Of a stretch of DNA of 63,660 bases, positions 1 through 9,700 are shown in pieces. Under the pieces are notes generated by a model. The model did not search any database. It had not been told where the DNA came from and worked only from the letters and a program-made list of their open reading frames with translations. The stretch's first letter is position 1; each line of letters opens with the position of its first letter. Origin of the DNA: DASXRA01 sp036558905 (GTDB lineage Bacteria > Actinomycetota > Actinomycetes > Mycobacteriales > Jatrophihabitantaceae); assembly GCA_036558905.1 (NCBI GenBank), contig DATBER010000111.1, positions 1-63,660 on the forward strand, given 5' to 3'. The translations under genes and the position numbers were made by a program.

Positions 1-1183
1 GCCGGATCGGCCCTCGCTGCGCCCACCCGGCCTTGACCCAGTAGCCCTGGGCCTTCGCGAACGTTGTGGCCTCCAGGTCGACGATCCACTTGCAGGCCGA
101 CACGTACCCGTACAGGCCCGGCACCACCATCCGCACCGGAAACCCGTGGTCGATCGGCAGCGGCTCACCGTTCATGCCCACCGCGAGCATCGCGTCGCGG
201 CCGTCCATGACCACGGCTGTGGGCGAGCCGATCGTCATGCCGTCGTCGGAGGTGGCCAGCAGCTGGTCGGCGTCGGGGTGAACGCCCACCTCGCGCAGCA
301 AATCGTCCAGACGGGCGCCGAGGAAGCGGGCGTTACCGACCAGGTCGCCGCCGACCTCGTTGGAGACGCAGGTCAGGGTGATCCACCGTTCGATCAGCGG
401 CCGCTCGATGAGATCGGCGAAGGTCAGCGTGACCTCGTGGTCGACCATCCCGTGGATGCGCAGCTTCCAGATCCGGGGGTCGAGCTGCGGCGACACCAGC
501 GTGGTGTCGATCTTGTAGAACCGGCCGTTCGGGGTGACGAAGGGTTGCGGGCTCTTGCCCAGATCCGACCCGCTAACCGTCGGCGCGGGCGAGGTCGGCG
601 GCGGCAGCTTGAGGTTGGCCCGCTGCTTGCTCACCCCGAACTTCGTGTGCTGCCAGGTCCGGCCGCCGACGCCGAGGACCACGGCGAGTCCGGCCGTCGC
701 GACGCCGGCCTGCATGAACTGCCGGCGGGACAGGCTGACCGTCCCGGCGTCGGTGCGCACGGCGCGCAGTAGCCCGACGAGCACGGCCGCGCCGGCGAGC
801 GTGCCAAGGATTGCCGGCACGGCGTCGGAGCCGCGATGCGCGTGCGCGGTGAGCGCGCAGTAGACGGCGAACGCGCCGAGCAGGGCCACGCCGGCCAGGC
901 CGGCCCACAGCCAGCGCACCGCGAGGATGCCGATGACGATGGCCGCCAGCCCAAGGATCGCGTAGATGCCGGTCAGCAGGACGTGCTTGTCGTTGGTGCC
1001 GAACTCGCGGGTGGCCCAGCGCTTGACCGATTCGGGGGTGAGCAGGATGACCCGGTTGCCGACGGCGATCACCGGCGCCGCGGCCGGACGAACGCCCGCG
1101 GCGACCAGCTCGCCCACTGCCACGGTGGCGCCGGCGGCGAGCAACCCGACGATCGCGCCCGCCGCGATGTCGCCCCGCCTCAC
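1..1183 (-). CDS. Molybdopterin-dependent oxidoreductase, sulfite oxidase-like, membrane-anchored (3' end outside window)
   Basis: Reading leftward from a GTG at 1183, the frame stays open for 394 codons and leaves the window, so the C-terminus is missing. The first ~145 residues carry several hydrophobic segments, followed by an internal twin-arginine-like stretch (SRRQFM, about residues 152-157) and another hydrophobic run. The rest is the sulfite oxidase-type Mo-cofactor domain, with the Mo-ligand cysteine in LTCVSNEVGG (Cys about 272). Family knowledge says such enzymes oxidise or reduce small substrates outside the membrane using molybdopterin; the substrate cannot be told from this sequence. 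The C-terminal dimerisation domain expected in the family would lie beyond base 1. The start is inferred from the open frame and hydrophobic N-terminus. Confidence 0.85.
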   Translation of the reverse strand, partial: MRRGDIAAGAIVGLLAAGATVAVGELVAAGVRPAAAPVIAVGNRVILLTPESVKRWATREFGTNDKHVLLTGIYAILGLAAIVIGILAVRWLWAGLAGVALLGAFAVYCALTAHAHRGSDAVPAILGTLAGAAVLVGLLRAVRTDAGTVSLSRRQFMQAGVATAGLAVVLGVGGRTWQHTKFGVSKQRANLKLPPPTSPAPTVSGSDLGKSPQPFVTPNGRFYKIDTTLVSPQLDPRIWKLRIHGMVDHEVTLTFADLIERPLIERWITLTCVSNEVGGDLVGNARFLGARLDDLLREVGVHPDADQLLATSDDGMTIGSPTAVVMDGRDAMLAVGMNGEPLPIDHGFPVRMVVPGLYGYVSACKWIVDLEATTFAKAQGYWVKAGWAQRGPIR

Positions 1184-1238
1184 CCGTCCATGGTGGCCGA
1201 TCCGGCGGTGTTTGGACCCTTACGTATCGAGAACCGGT

Positions 1239-1445
1239 CTAGAAGAGGTCGAACTCGCCGTTCCTGACCCCGTCCACGAAGACGATCCACTCCGCGTCGC
1301 TGTACTGCAGGATCGGCCCGTCGGGATCTTTCGAGTCCCGGACCGCGACGCCTCCCTCAATGGACGCCACCTCGACACACGAACCGTTCGATGCGCTGCC
1401 CGACGCCTTGCGCCACCGCAGCGCGGAACGATCAATCGGCGACAT
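1239..1445 (-). CDS. DUF397 domain protein (copy 1)
   Basis: A 68-residue protein starting MSPIDRSALRWRKASGS and containing the DUF397 hallmarks: W-R-K-S, a conserved Cys in GSCVEVA, GGVAVRDSKDP and a C-terminal W/F-G-EFDL region. DUF397 proteins usually act with an adjacent XRE/DUF5753 regulator (WhiJ/BldB-like pairs) in actinobacterial development or defence regulation. It is a close paralogue of the gene at 1684-1887, about 240 bp upstream, so the pair looks like a local duplication. The frame is open further upstream to 1616, but the homology starts at the ATG at 1445. Confidence 0.85.
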   Translation of the reverse strand: MSPIDRSALRWRKASGSASNGSCVEVASIEGGVAVRDSKDPDGPILQYSDAEWIVFVDGVRNGEFDLF

Positions 1446-1630
1446 TTGCCCCTCCCTATGGGTGTCTGCCGGCCTCGACCGCTCACCTGGCTCCGCGCTC
1501 ACCGCGAGCGTGGCCTCCGGATCACGAGGACGGCTCCCAACCGGTCCAGCATGCACAGGTAGCGCCCGACATCTCAACGCGTCGGGTTGCTCACTCAGTG
1601 CTCGGTTCTTGTTCAACCGTCACATGACGA

Positions 1631-1662
1631 GTGGGCGGCGACCGGGACCGGTCGCCGCCCAC
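1631..1662. terminator. Perfect 13-bp inverted repeat, likely terminator
   Basis: Arms 1631-1643 and 1650-1662 (GTGGGCGGCGACC and its complement) flank a 6-nt loop. The hairpin sits 21 bp past the stop of the DUF397 gene at 1684-1887, so it probably ends that minus-strand transcript. There is no clear U-tract, which is common in high-GC actinobacteria. Confidence 0.6.
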
Positions 1663-1683
1663 TGACGCAGATGGTGGTTGTGG

Positions 1684-1887
1684 CTAGAGGTCGAATTCAC
1701 CGTTCTTGACACCGTGCAGGAATGCGAACCACTCCGCCTCGGTGTACCTCAGGATCGGTCCGTCGGGATCCTTCGAGTCACGGACCGCGACGCCCCCCTC
1801 GACAGGCGCGACCTCGACGCAGGCGCCGTTGGAGGCGCTGTAGGCGGCCTTGCGCCACGCCAGTGTGGCGCGATCAATCGCAGGCAT
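1684..1887 (-). CDS. DUF397 domain protein (copy 2)
   Basis: A 67-residue DUF397 protein starting MPAIDRATLAWRKAAYS, with the same GACVEVA, GGVAVRDSKDPDGP and NGEFDL blocks as the neighbouring copy. It lies 32 bp downstream of the XRE/DUF5753 gene and is probably cotranscribed with it, the standard arrangement of this regulator pair. The function in this organism is unknown; by family analogy it would modulate the HTH partner. Confidence 0.88.
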   Translation of the reverse strand: MPAIDRATLAWRKAAYSASNGACVEVAPVEGGVAVRDSKDPDGPILRYTEAEWFAFLHGVKNGEFDL

Positions 1888-1919
1888 TTGATCCTTCCCT
1901 TGGGTTTGCGCCGGCCTGC

Positions 1920-2765
1920 TCAGCCGGCGTAGCTGTCGGCGATCGCCCGCAGCGTGGCGACCGAGTCACGGGGACCGAGGGCGATGGCTCGCAGCTGATC
2001 GAAGATGCGCTTGTAGCGCGCCAGCTCTTTCTGACCCTCGAGGTAGTGCTGGCCGAGTAGGCCTTCGACGTAGACCACGTCCGGGGCGGCCTGCTCGAAA
2101 TGCAGGATCTCGAACGTGCTGTTGAGCGCCGGGTGGGCGCCTGCCTCGAACGGGATCAACTGGATCGTCACGTTCGACTGGCCCGCTCGCTTGATCAGCG
2201 ACCGGACCTGTTCGTGCATGATGGCCGGACCACCGATGACGCGCCGGAGAACGGCCTCGTCCAGGACGGTCCACAGCTCCAGGGGCGGATCGCCCTCCAG
2301 CAGCTGCTGCCGTTCGCGCCGCGACTCGGCCAGCTGCGCCACCCGCTCCTCGTCCGGGTCGGGCAGCGTGGCCTCGACGACGGCCCGCGCGTAGTCCTCG
2401 GTCTGCAGCAGGCCCGGCAGCACGTCGGCCTTGTAGCTCGTGATGGAGGCGGCCGCCGCCTCCAGTTCGAGCCAGGTCGAGTACTCGCTGTCGTTCTGCT
2501 GCCACCACGACGACTCGCGGCTCTGCTTGGCGAGGGTCATCAGCCGCTCGCGCTCTTCGTCGCCGACGTCGTAGATGGTGCACAGGTCGCGGATGTCGCG
2601 GGGGTTCACCCCGCGGGTACCGGTCTCGAGCCGACTGATCTTCGTGGTCGACACCATGAGCTGCTCGGCGACCTGCTCGGCAGTCAGGTCGCGAGCCTGC
2701 CGCAGCTTCTTCAGGCGGGCGCCTAGTTCTTTGCGGCGCAGCGTAGGGGTGGGACGGCGCGCCAT
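1920..2765 (-). CDS. XRE-family regulator with DUF5753
   Basis: Residues ~10-70 form a lambda-repressor-like HTH (ELGARLKKLRQ, then AEQVAEQLMVSTTKISRLE), and the remainder matches the DUF5753 sensor/partner region (SYKADVLPGLLQTEDYARAV, then IQLIPFEAGAHPAL and VYVEGLLG). Length 281 residues is typical. The ATG at 2765 gives MARRPTPTLRRKELG; a GTG four codons upstream (2777) is the alternative but sits too close to the purine-rich run that could serve as its RBS. It is followed by two DUF397 genes, its expected partners. Family members regulate differentiation or antibiotic-related genes; the target here is unknown. Confidence 0.9.
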   Translation of the reverse strand: MARRPTPTLRRKELGARLKKLRQARDLTAEQVAEQLMVSTTKISRLETGTRGVNPRDIRDLCTIYDVGDEERERLMTLAKQSRESSWWQQNDSEYSTWLELEAAAASITSYKADVLPGLLQTEDYARAVVEATLPDPDEERVAQLAESRRERQQLLEGDPPLELWTVLDEAVLRRVIGGPAIMHEQVRSLIKRAGQSNVTIQLIPFEAGAHPALNSTFEILHFEQAAPDVVYVEGLLGQHYLEGQKELARYKRIFDQLRAIALGPRDSVATLRAIADSYAG

Positions 2766-2777
2766 CGTTGAGGTCAC

Positions 2778-3161
2778 CCCTCTCCGCGTCTCGGTGGTGC
2801 CGGGTGATGCCTCAGTCAGTTACCTGCAGCACGCGCGACTGGCACTTGCCAACGTCACGTTCCTGGTGCACTCTTACACCATGGGTGGACCACCGGTCAA
2901 GGCGACAGGCCGATAGCTACGGACCAGGTCATCCGGCACTGACCGGCCACCCCGGCGCACGACCGCGCAGAACGGAGGGGGCCGCTAACCGGATCTCTTC
3001 CGAAACGCTGGCCCGCAGGCACTTCGCCGACCGTGCACCGCCGCCGGTTGCGGGGCTGGCGGCGGAGCACCCCCGGACATCGATTGGCAGCGAAACCGGG
3101 GGCACCCGCATCTTCTCGACGACCGACGTCCGACGCTTCTGCCCAGACAGGAGATCGTCAA
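2778..3161. other. Intergenic region between the XRE gene and a small membrane protein
   Basis: About 380 bp between two divergent genes. It must contain both promoters, but I could not assign a convincing -10/-35 pair. Long open frames across it are composition shadows. The only clear element is the RBS CAGGAG at 3148-3153 for the gene at 3162. Confidence 0.4.
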
Positions 3162-3506
3162 ATGTCAACGCTACTTCACCTGTCCAGTGCGCGAGCCCCA
3201 ACGACCTCCGGCTCATCCGGCCCGACCGGTCTGCTGCACAGCCTCGGCGCTCCCCTGGTGCTGGTGATCATCCTCGCGGTGCTCATCGGCATCATGGCCA
3301 TCGGCGCGGTTTTCCGGACGGCGTCGACCGCGCTCGCGGTCATCACGCAGCCGGCGATGGCGATGTTCCGGCTGCTGATCGCCGCGCTGGTCGTCATCGT
3401 CGTGCTGGTCGCGCTATTGGTCTCCCAGCCGGCCGACGCCAACAACCGCCAACCAGCGCCCGCGCCGACCTCGACGACGACTCCGGCGTCGGCCCACCAC
3501 AGATAG
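3162..3506 (+). CDS. Small two-helix membrane protein, function unknown
   Basis: A 114-residue protein starting MSTLLHLSSAR with a good RBS (CAGGAG, 8 nt from the ATG). Two strongly hydrophobic segments are visible at about residues 28-48 (LVLVIILAVLIGIMAIG) and 67-85 (LLIAALVVIVVLVALLV), followed by a Pro/Thr-rich tail. The open frame runs further upstream to 3033, but that part has arginine-rich shadow composition. It is convergent with the rhamnosidase gene at 3524. No family recognised. Confidence 0.7.
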   Translation: MSTLLHLSSARAPTTSGSSGPTGLLHSLGAPLVLVIILAVLIGIMAIGAVFRTASTALAVITQPAMAMFRLLIAALVVIVVLVALLVSQPADANNRQPAPAPTSTTTPASAHHR

Positions 3507-3523
3507 ACGTCGGGCGCCCGCCC

Positions 3524-6500
3524 TCAGCTCAACGTCGAGCGGAAGCGATGGGCGCCCGACCCAACGCGCTGATCCGGCTGGCCGGCCAGCCGGATCAGCG
3601 CCTTTGCACCGACCGGCACCGTCACGTCGAGCACCACGTCGTTGCCCGAGCGGGTCCACTCGCTGGTCACGTCGCCGCGGGGTGTGGCGTAGCGGCCGCG
3701 GACGAATGTCAGGTCGCCGACGATTGCCGGTGCGATCACCAGGTCGGCGAAGCCGGCGTCGTCATCGGCCTGCCCGATACCGGTGAGGCAGGACGTGAAC
3801 CACTTGTCGATCGCCCCGAGCATGAAGTGGTTCTGCGAGCCGGTGCCGTCCCAGAACTCGGTCAGCGACGTCGCCCCACGCGCAAGCATCGCGCCGTAGC
3901 TGGGCACGGTCGTCTGCGTGGCGATCTGGAAGATCACGTCGTGCCGCCCGGCGGCCGACAGCACGTCGAACAGCGCCGGCAGGCCGATCTCGCCGAGGTT
4001 CAGGTGGTAGCCGTTCGCCTGCAGGTTCGCAACCAGATGGCCGAGCACGGCGTCGTGCTCGGCCGCCGGAACGATGCCCATGTCCAGGGCGAGCGCGTCG
4101 CTGGCCTGCGAGCCGGTGGCGTACGTGTGGTTGGCCGCGTCGAAGTACTTGGCGTGGAAGGCCGCGCCGATGGCCTGGGCCAGCTGGCCGTACCTGCTCG
4201 CGTCGGCGTCGCGGCCCAGCACCCCGGCGATCCGGCTGAGCGCGTCGGCGCACTTGAAGTAGCCGTACGTCGCGGTGACGCCGGCCGGTGTAGCGGCGTT
4301 GATCGTGGCCCAGTCGCCGAGCCCGTAGTCGAGCAGGCCGCCGCTGGCCTTGGTGCTCAGGTAGTCGACGTAGCCCTGCATGTTCGGGTAGTAGGTCTCG
4401 ATCAGGGTCGGGTCGCCGTAGGCCCGGTAGAGGTTCCACGGCACGAGCACCATCGAGCTGCCCCAGTTCGGGTCGTCGCGGAATCCCCCGCTGAACACGG
4501 TGTACTCGGGCGCGATGTCCGGGACGAGGCCATTCGACAGCTGCGCGTCGGCCATCGCCTGGGCCAGGTCGTAGCCGTAGGCGGCGACGTCGTAGTTGCG
4601 GGCGACGGCGGCGAAGACCAGATGGTCCTCCTCCATCCAGCCGAGCTTCTCGCGGGTCGGGCAGTCGGTGAGAACGGAGAACATGTTGCTCTGCGTGGCC
4701 CGGTCGATGATTCGGTGGATGCCGTTGATCAGGTCGTTCGAGCTGGTGAACGACCCGGCGCCGACGTTGGCCGCGCGCAGAACGATCGCGGTCAACGTGT
4801 CCTTGGTCGGCGCGGTCGGCAGTCCCTCGACCTGGATGTAGCGGAACCCGTGGTAGATGAAGTCGGGATGCCACGTCTCGACGCCGTCGCCGCGCAGCGT
4901 GTAGTCGTCGTAGATCGGGTTGCCGGTGCTGCCCGGGTCGACGGTGCCGTCCGGGTGGACGAGCTCGGCCGGCCGCATCGTGATCTTGGCGCCGGCCGGG
5001 CCGCTCACGCTCAGCCGCTGCCAGCCCGCGACGTTGACACCGAAGTCGAACACGTACAGCCCGGCTGAGGGTTGGGTGATCGCCTTGGCCTGCAGCGTCT
5101 CGACCGGTTCGACGGCCGGACCGGATCGCCCGGTTAGAACGCCGCCCGGGGCCTGCGCCGTGATCACCGGCGACCAGGCGGACAGGTCGGTGCCCGGACG
5201 GTCCCAGCCGGCCGGCAGCCGCCGGGCGTCGTAGTCCTCGCCGCCGTACCAGTTCGAGAACGTCGTCGGTCCGGTCGTCGTGCGCCAGGTCGGGTCGGTG
5301 GCGATCGTCTGGGTCGTGCCGTCGCCGTAGGTGATCTCGAGCTGGGCGAGCAGCTTGGGCGGACCGATCCGCGCGCTGAACTTCAGGTACCGCGTGTTGT
5401 AGGTGAGCGTGTCGTAGATGCCGGTGCCGACGCGTACACCGACAGCGTTGGCGCCGCGCTGCAGCAGTTCGGTGACATCGGCTGTCGCGTAGTCGACGTG
5501 CTTCGCGTACGTCGTGTTGCCCGGCTCGAGCACGGCGGTACCGGTCGGGTTGCCGTTCACCGTCGCGGTGTAGATGCCCAGTCCGGTGATGTACAGACGC
5601 GCGCGAGTCACCGGCTTGCCGACCACGAACTGCTTGGCGAACAGGGGCAGTCCGGCCGGCAGCTCGGGAACGGGCGGGCCGGCCTGCCCGGTGATCGTCG
5701 CGGCGACGCTGAACGGGCCGGCGGCGTCGGAGGCGACCTGCACGGTGAAGTCCACCGGGAAGTTGGCCACCTGCCCGTCCGGGGTGAACGTGTCGGTGCG
5801 CGGGTAGAGCACGAGCCGGTCGAACGTCTGCGGGGCGCCGAGGTCGATGGTGACCCACACCGGCGCGCTCGACACGTCCTGGCCGTGGTGTTCGAGGCTG
5901 GTGTAGCCGATCGGCGATGTATCGCCGGTGGTCTTGCCGTCGGCGATGTACTGCGGCTCCCAGGTGCCGGGCGCCGAGTAGACCTCAGAGGCCGTCACGG
6001 CGCCGTGCAGGGCGAGGTCGACGTCCGGGTGGGCCGAGTCGACCACCTGCACCTCGGCGAGCTGCAGCCGCGACACCGGGTCGGGCCAGCCCTCCTTCAG
6101 GGGCAGGCCGAGCTTCGTCACGTTCAGCCGGACGTAGCGAGCCTGCTGGGCCGGGATGTTCACCGTCACCGGTGGCACCGGAGCGGACAGCCGGTCCCAG
6201 TCCGCGTTGCCGATCCACTGGGCCCGCCAGTCTTCCGGCTGCAAGAGTCCGGTCTCCCAGCGGGCGACGTCGCTCCAGGCCGAGACGCGGCCGGCCTCGT
6301 CCCACGCCCGCACCTGCCAGTACGCCCGGGTACGGGAGGCCAGCGGATTCCCGCCGTAGACGACGTTGCGGCTCTGCCCCGACGACACGCGGCCGCTACG
6401 CCACAGGTCGGCCCGGCTGATTCGCCCGGGATCGCTGGCCACCCGGATCTCGTACGCCGACTGGCTGCGGTTGACGCCACCCGCCTGCAGCTGCCAGCTC

Positions 6501-6691
6501 AGCCGCGGCTGGGCAACCTGAATGCCCATCGGGTCGGGCATGTCGCCGACTGTCAGATTCCTTACGCTCAATGCGGCCGGGGAAACGTCGGGCTCGGCCG
6601 CCTCGGCGGCGGGCAGCTGGCTGGCCACCGCCGCCCCGGCTCCGGCCACCACACCGACCTGCAGGAACCCGCGCCGGCTCATGCCCTTCAT
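3524..6691 (-). CDS. Secreted alpha-L-rhamnosidase (GH78) with discoidin-like insert
   Basis: A 1055-residue exported enzyme. The N-terminus MKGMSRRGFLQVGVVAGAG is a Tat signal. A Bac_rhamnosid N-region follows, interrupted at about residues 170-335 by an F5/8C-like carbohydrate-binding module (YVRLNVTKLG, VWVTIDLGAPQTFDRLVLYP). The (alpha/alpha)6 catalytic part has DCPTREKLGWMEED and SLTEFWDGTGSQNHFML, the regions that hold the catalytic acidic residues in GH78. It should release terminal L-rhamnose from glycosides or polysaccharides outside the membrane. I start at the ATG at 6691, which has AGGGG about 10 nt upstream; an in-frame GTG at 6709 is the alternative. It is the last gene of a six-hydrolase run. 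Confidence 0.9.
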   Translation of the reverse strand: MKGMSRRGFLQVGVVAGAGAAVASQLPAAEAAEPDVSPAALSVRNLTVGDMPDPMGIQVAQPRLSWQLQAGGVNRSQSAYEIRVASDPGRISRADLWRSGRVSSGQSRNVVYGGNPLASRTRAYWQVRAWDEAGRVSAWSDVARWETGLLQPEDWRAQWIGNADWDRLSAPVPPVTVNIPAQQARYVRLNVTKLGLPLKEGWPDPVSRLQLAEVQVVDSAHPDVDLALHGAVTASEVYSAPGTWEPQYIADGKTTGDTSPIGYTSLEHHGQDVSSAPVWVTIDLGAPQTFDRLVLYPRTDTFTPDGQVANFPVDFTVQVASDAAGPFSVAATITGQAGPPVPELPAGLPLFAKQFVVGKPVTRARLYITGLGIYTATVNGNPTGTAVLEPGNTTYAKHVDYATADVTELLQRGANAVGVRVGTGIYDTLTYNTRYLKFSARIGPPKLLAQLEITYGDGTTQTIATDPTWRTTTGPTTFSNWYGGEDYDARRLPAGWDRPGTDLSAWSPVITAQAPGGVLTGRSGPAVEPVETLQAKAITQPSAGLYVFDFGVNVAGWQRLSVSGPAGAKITMRPAELVHPDGTVDPGSTGNPIYDDYTLRGDGVETWHPDFIYHGFRYIQVEGLPTAPTKDTLTAIVLRAANVGAGSFTSSNDLINGIHRIIDRATQSNMFSVLTDCPTREKLGWMEEDHLVFAAVARNYDVAAYGYDLAQAMADAQLSNGLVPDIAPEYTVFSGGFRDDPNWGSSMVLVPWNLYRAYGDPTLIETYYPNMQGYVDYLSTKASGGLLDYGLGDWATINAATPAGVTATYGYFKCADALSRIAGVLGRDADASRYGQLAQAIGAAFHAKYFDAANHTYATGSQASDALALDMGIVPAAEHDAVLGHLVANLQANGYHLNLGEIGLPALFDVLSAAGRHDVIFQIATQTTVPSYGAMLARGATSLTEFWDGTGSQNHFMLGAIDKWFTSCLTGIGQADDDAGFADLVIAPAIVGDLTFVRGRYATPRGDVTSEWTRSGNDVVLDVTVPVGAKALIRLAGQPDQRVGSGAHRFRSTLS

Positions 6692-6728
6692 CGATCGACC
6701 ACCCCTCACTTAGCTGAACTCATCGCTG

Positions 6729-9700
6729 TCATCGAGCTGCTGCCACCTCGGTGCGGCCCGGTACGAGGCCGACGATCAGGTCGTCGCCGTCGACGGAGAC
6801 GGTGCGCGGACCGGGCGGCGTCAGCACGACGAACTGGTCGACCGGACGGCCGGCGAGCGGCCAGCGGAGCGTGCCCGTGACGTTGCCGGGCACGGTGACT
6901 GCCACCCGGTACTGCGGCGACTGCTCGACATCGACGCCGACCAGCCCGCGAACCGTCGCCACAGTGCCGGACGCCCGGGCCAGGCCGGCCGGCTGCGGGG
7001 TCACCTGGATCTGCGCACCGCCCGCCTCGACGACCCGGACACCGAGCAGGTACCGCGCGACCACGTTGGCCGGCGCTGACGCCCACGGATGGCTGAACGT
7101 CGTGTTCGACTTCACCGTGGGCGACCAGGCCTCCATGGTCTGGGTGGCGCCCCAGGTGTCCATCATCGCTAGCCAGGACGTGTCGCGGTTGCTCGTCATG
7201 ATCTCGAGGGCGGCGTCGGCCCGGCCACCCAGGAACAGCGCCTCGAGCAGCCACTGCACCGCGTTGGCGCTGACCCGGACCGGGTTGGCGGTGTTGCTGG
7301 CCAACCAGTCGGCGATCTTGGGCAGCTCGCCGTCCAGGGCCACGCCGAGTGCAGCCGCGTACAGGCTGGCGTGCTGGGCCTGGTGGGTCGTGCCGACGCC
7401 GTCGTAGTAGGCGCCGGTCGTGCCGTCGTAGAGCTCGGCGTTGACCGTCGCTCGCATCGTCTGGGCCAGAGTGGCATAGCGGTCGGCGTCGGCCGTACGG
7501 CCCAGTACAGTGGCCACCTTCTGCAGCCGGACGAACGCCTGGTACTGCCAGGCGTTCACCACGGTGTTGACGGTGGTGAACACGTAGCCGTCGCGCTGCG
7601 ACACCGGCCAGTCGACGATGTCGCTGTTATTCGCGCTGTTGCCACCCGGGTCCTTGTGGATCAGCCCGTCCGGGCCGAGCCAGCGCTCGCCCTGCTCGGC
7701 GGCGTGCAAGGCGAAGTCGGCGGCCAGCGCGTCCGGGTCGCCGGTCTCCAGGTACTCCTCCCAGGCGGTGGTGATCGTCATGAACTTGTACTCGGTCGGC
7801 CAGGTCGGGCGGCGCAGCAGGAACCGGTCGGTCTGCCGGACGACGTCGTAGCTGCGCGACAGGGCCATCTCGCCGCGGCCGTGCACGACCAGATCGCCCT
7901 CGTAGGCGTCCCGCTCGCGGGTGGCGCTGTCCATGTGCAGGTCCTGCCGGTTGGCCGCGATCGTGTACGCGCACAACTGCCACACGCGATTCAGGTCGGC
8001 GTCGGACGACTCGAAGTGGGCGACCTGCTCGGGCTGCGGCACGACCTGTTCGAGCAGCGTCACGGAGCGGCTGAGGTCCAGTGCCGGGTCGGTGATGAGC
8101 TGGCCCCACCGGAACTCGCGGTATCCCCAGTGCTCGATCACCTGCGGCCCGGCGCGCAGCGTCCACACCTCGCGGTACGTCGTCTGGGCGCGCAGGTTGA
8201 AGCGCACCGATCCGTCGGCATTGCGCTCCTCGCCCAGGCGCAGCTCGACAGTGGTGCCGGCCAGTTCGGCCGGGACGTCCAGGGTCAGGCGGAGGCCGGC
8301 GGTCAGTTCGCGGCCGGTGTCGAGCAACCACTGCCCGTCGCTGAGTTCGGTCAGGGGCGCCGGCTGGTGTTCGACGCGGCCGATGTTCGCGGCACCGCCC
8401 GGGGTCAGCCCGGCGATCGCGTCGCCGACGACGGCCGGTCTGAAGTCGGTGCCCTGGTACCCCACGTCGCGCCAGCCGACCGGTTCGCTGCGGGCGTCGA
8501 ACGCCTCGTTCGGGGCGATGTAGTAGGGCGTCTTGAAGTCGCCGGCCCAGGGCAGCAACGACCCGCCGCTGCGGGCCGTCCAGCCCGGTCCGGTCGTGAC
8601 CGTGATGACCCGCCCGTCCGTGTAGTGGACGTCGAGCAGGGCTTGCAGCTGCCGCCCGGACTGGGCCCAGCACTGGAACGCCAACGCGTTGGTGACGCCG
8701 GCGCGCACCATCTCGCTGACGTCGTGGGCCTGATAGCGCGGAACGTCGGCCGAGCGGGCCGGGCCGGCGCCCACGTGCTGCCCGTTGCACCAGACCCGGT
8801 ACACGTGCTGGCGGGCGCCGTTGGGTGACTGCGCGCTCGCGTACAGGTAGGCGCCGGCCACGCGACCGGACGGCAGGGCGAACTCCTTGCGGGCGAGCGC
8901 CCAGTCGTCCGGCCCCGGCACGCCCAGGACGCCGGCCGTGCTCGTGCCGACCAGCAGCCGCCCGCCGTCCAGACTGCCGAACGAAGGGAGGTCGCTTGGC
9001 GTCGAGAAGTCGTTGCTGTACAAGGGGTTTCCGGCCAGATCGGTGACCACGACATCGTCGGCCCAGAACGATTCGGTCGATCCGGTACGGAACCCGAATG
9101 CGCCCGGCTGGTCGTTCAGTCCCGTCGCGGTGTCTACGACCTGGCCGTCGATGGACGTGGTGATCGTGTCGCCGTTCGCCTCGACGCGCACCGCGAACGC
9201 GCTCGCCGTGGGGATCGGCACGGCCAGCGGTATCTCGGCCAGCACGGTGTAGGCACCGTTGACGACGACGTGCCGGCGCAGAACGCCCGGCGATCCGGCC
9301 ACCAGCTGCCACATGTAGCCATTGCGCAGATCGCTCGACATGCGCACGAACACGCCGGCCCGCAACTGGCGGATCTGCAGCGAGGCTGTGAACACCGCGT
9401 CGGCGTACGACGGCGTGTGGGGCGCCGGCGCCCAGACCGACACCGCGCCGGCCCAGTCTGCACCCGCCTTCGGACCCAGTACGACGCGGGTCGGCGCCGA
9501 CCAGCCGGTCCAGCGCCCGGCGCCGGGGCCGACCCGCACGCGCACCCGCCAGTACGCGACTTGCCGCGGCTGCAGCGGGGTGAACGGCCAGGCGAGCGCG
9601 GTGCTGGCCGTCGAGTCGACCACGCCCGTCGTCTCGACCCGGGCGCCCGGAGCAAAGCCGCGCGGATCGCGGGTCAGCTGGATCTCGTAGCCGCCCTGCC

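Noticed and set aside
2768..5068. A plus-strand open frame of over 700 codons
   Set aside because: Same cause: it runs opposite the GH78 gene and across a promoter region, and lacks any recognisable motif.
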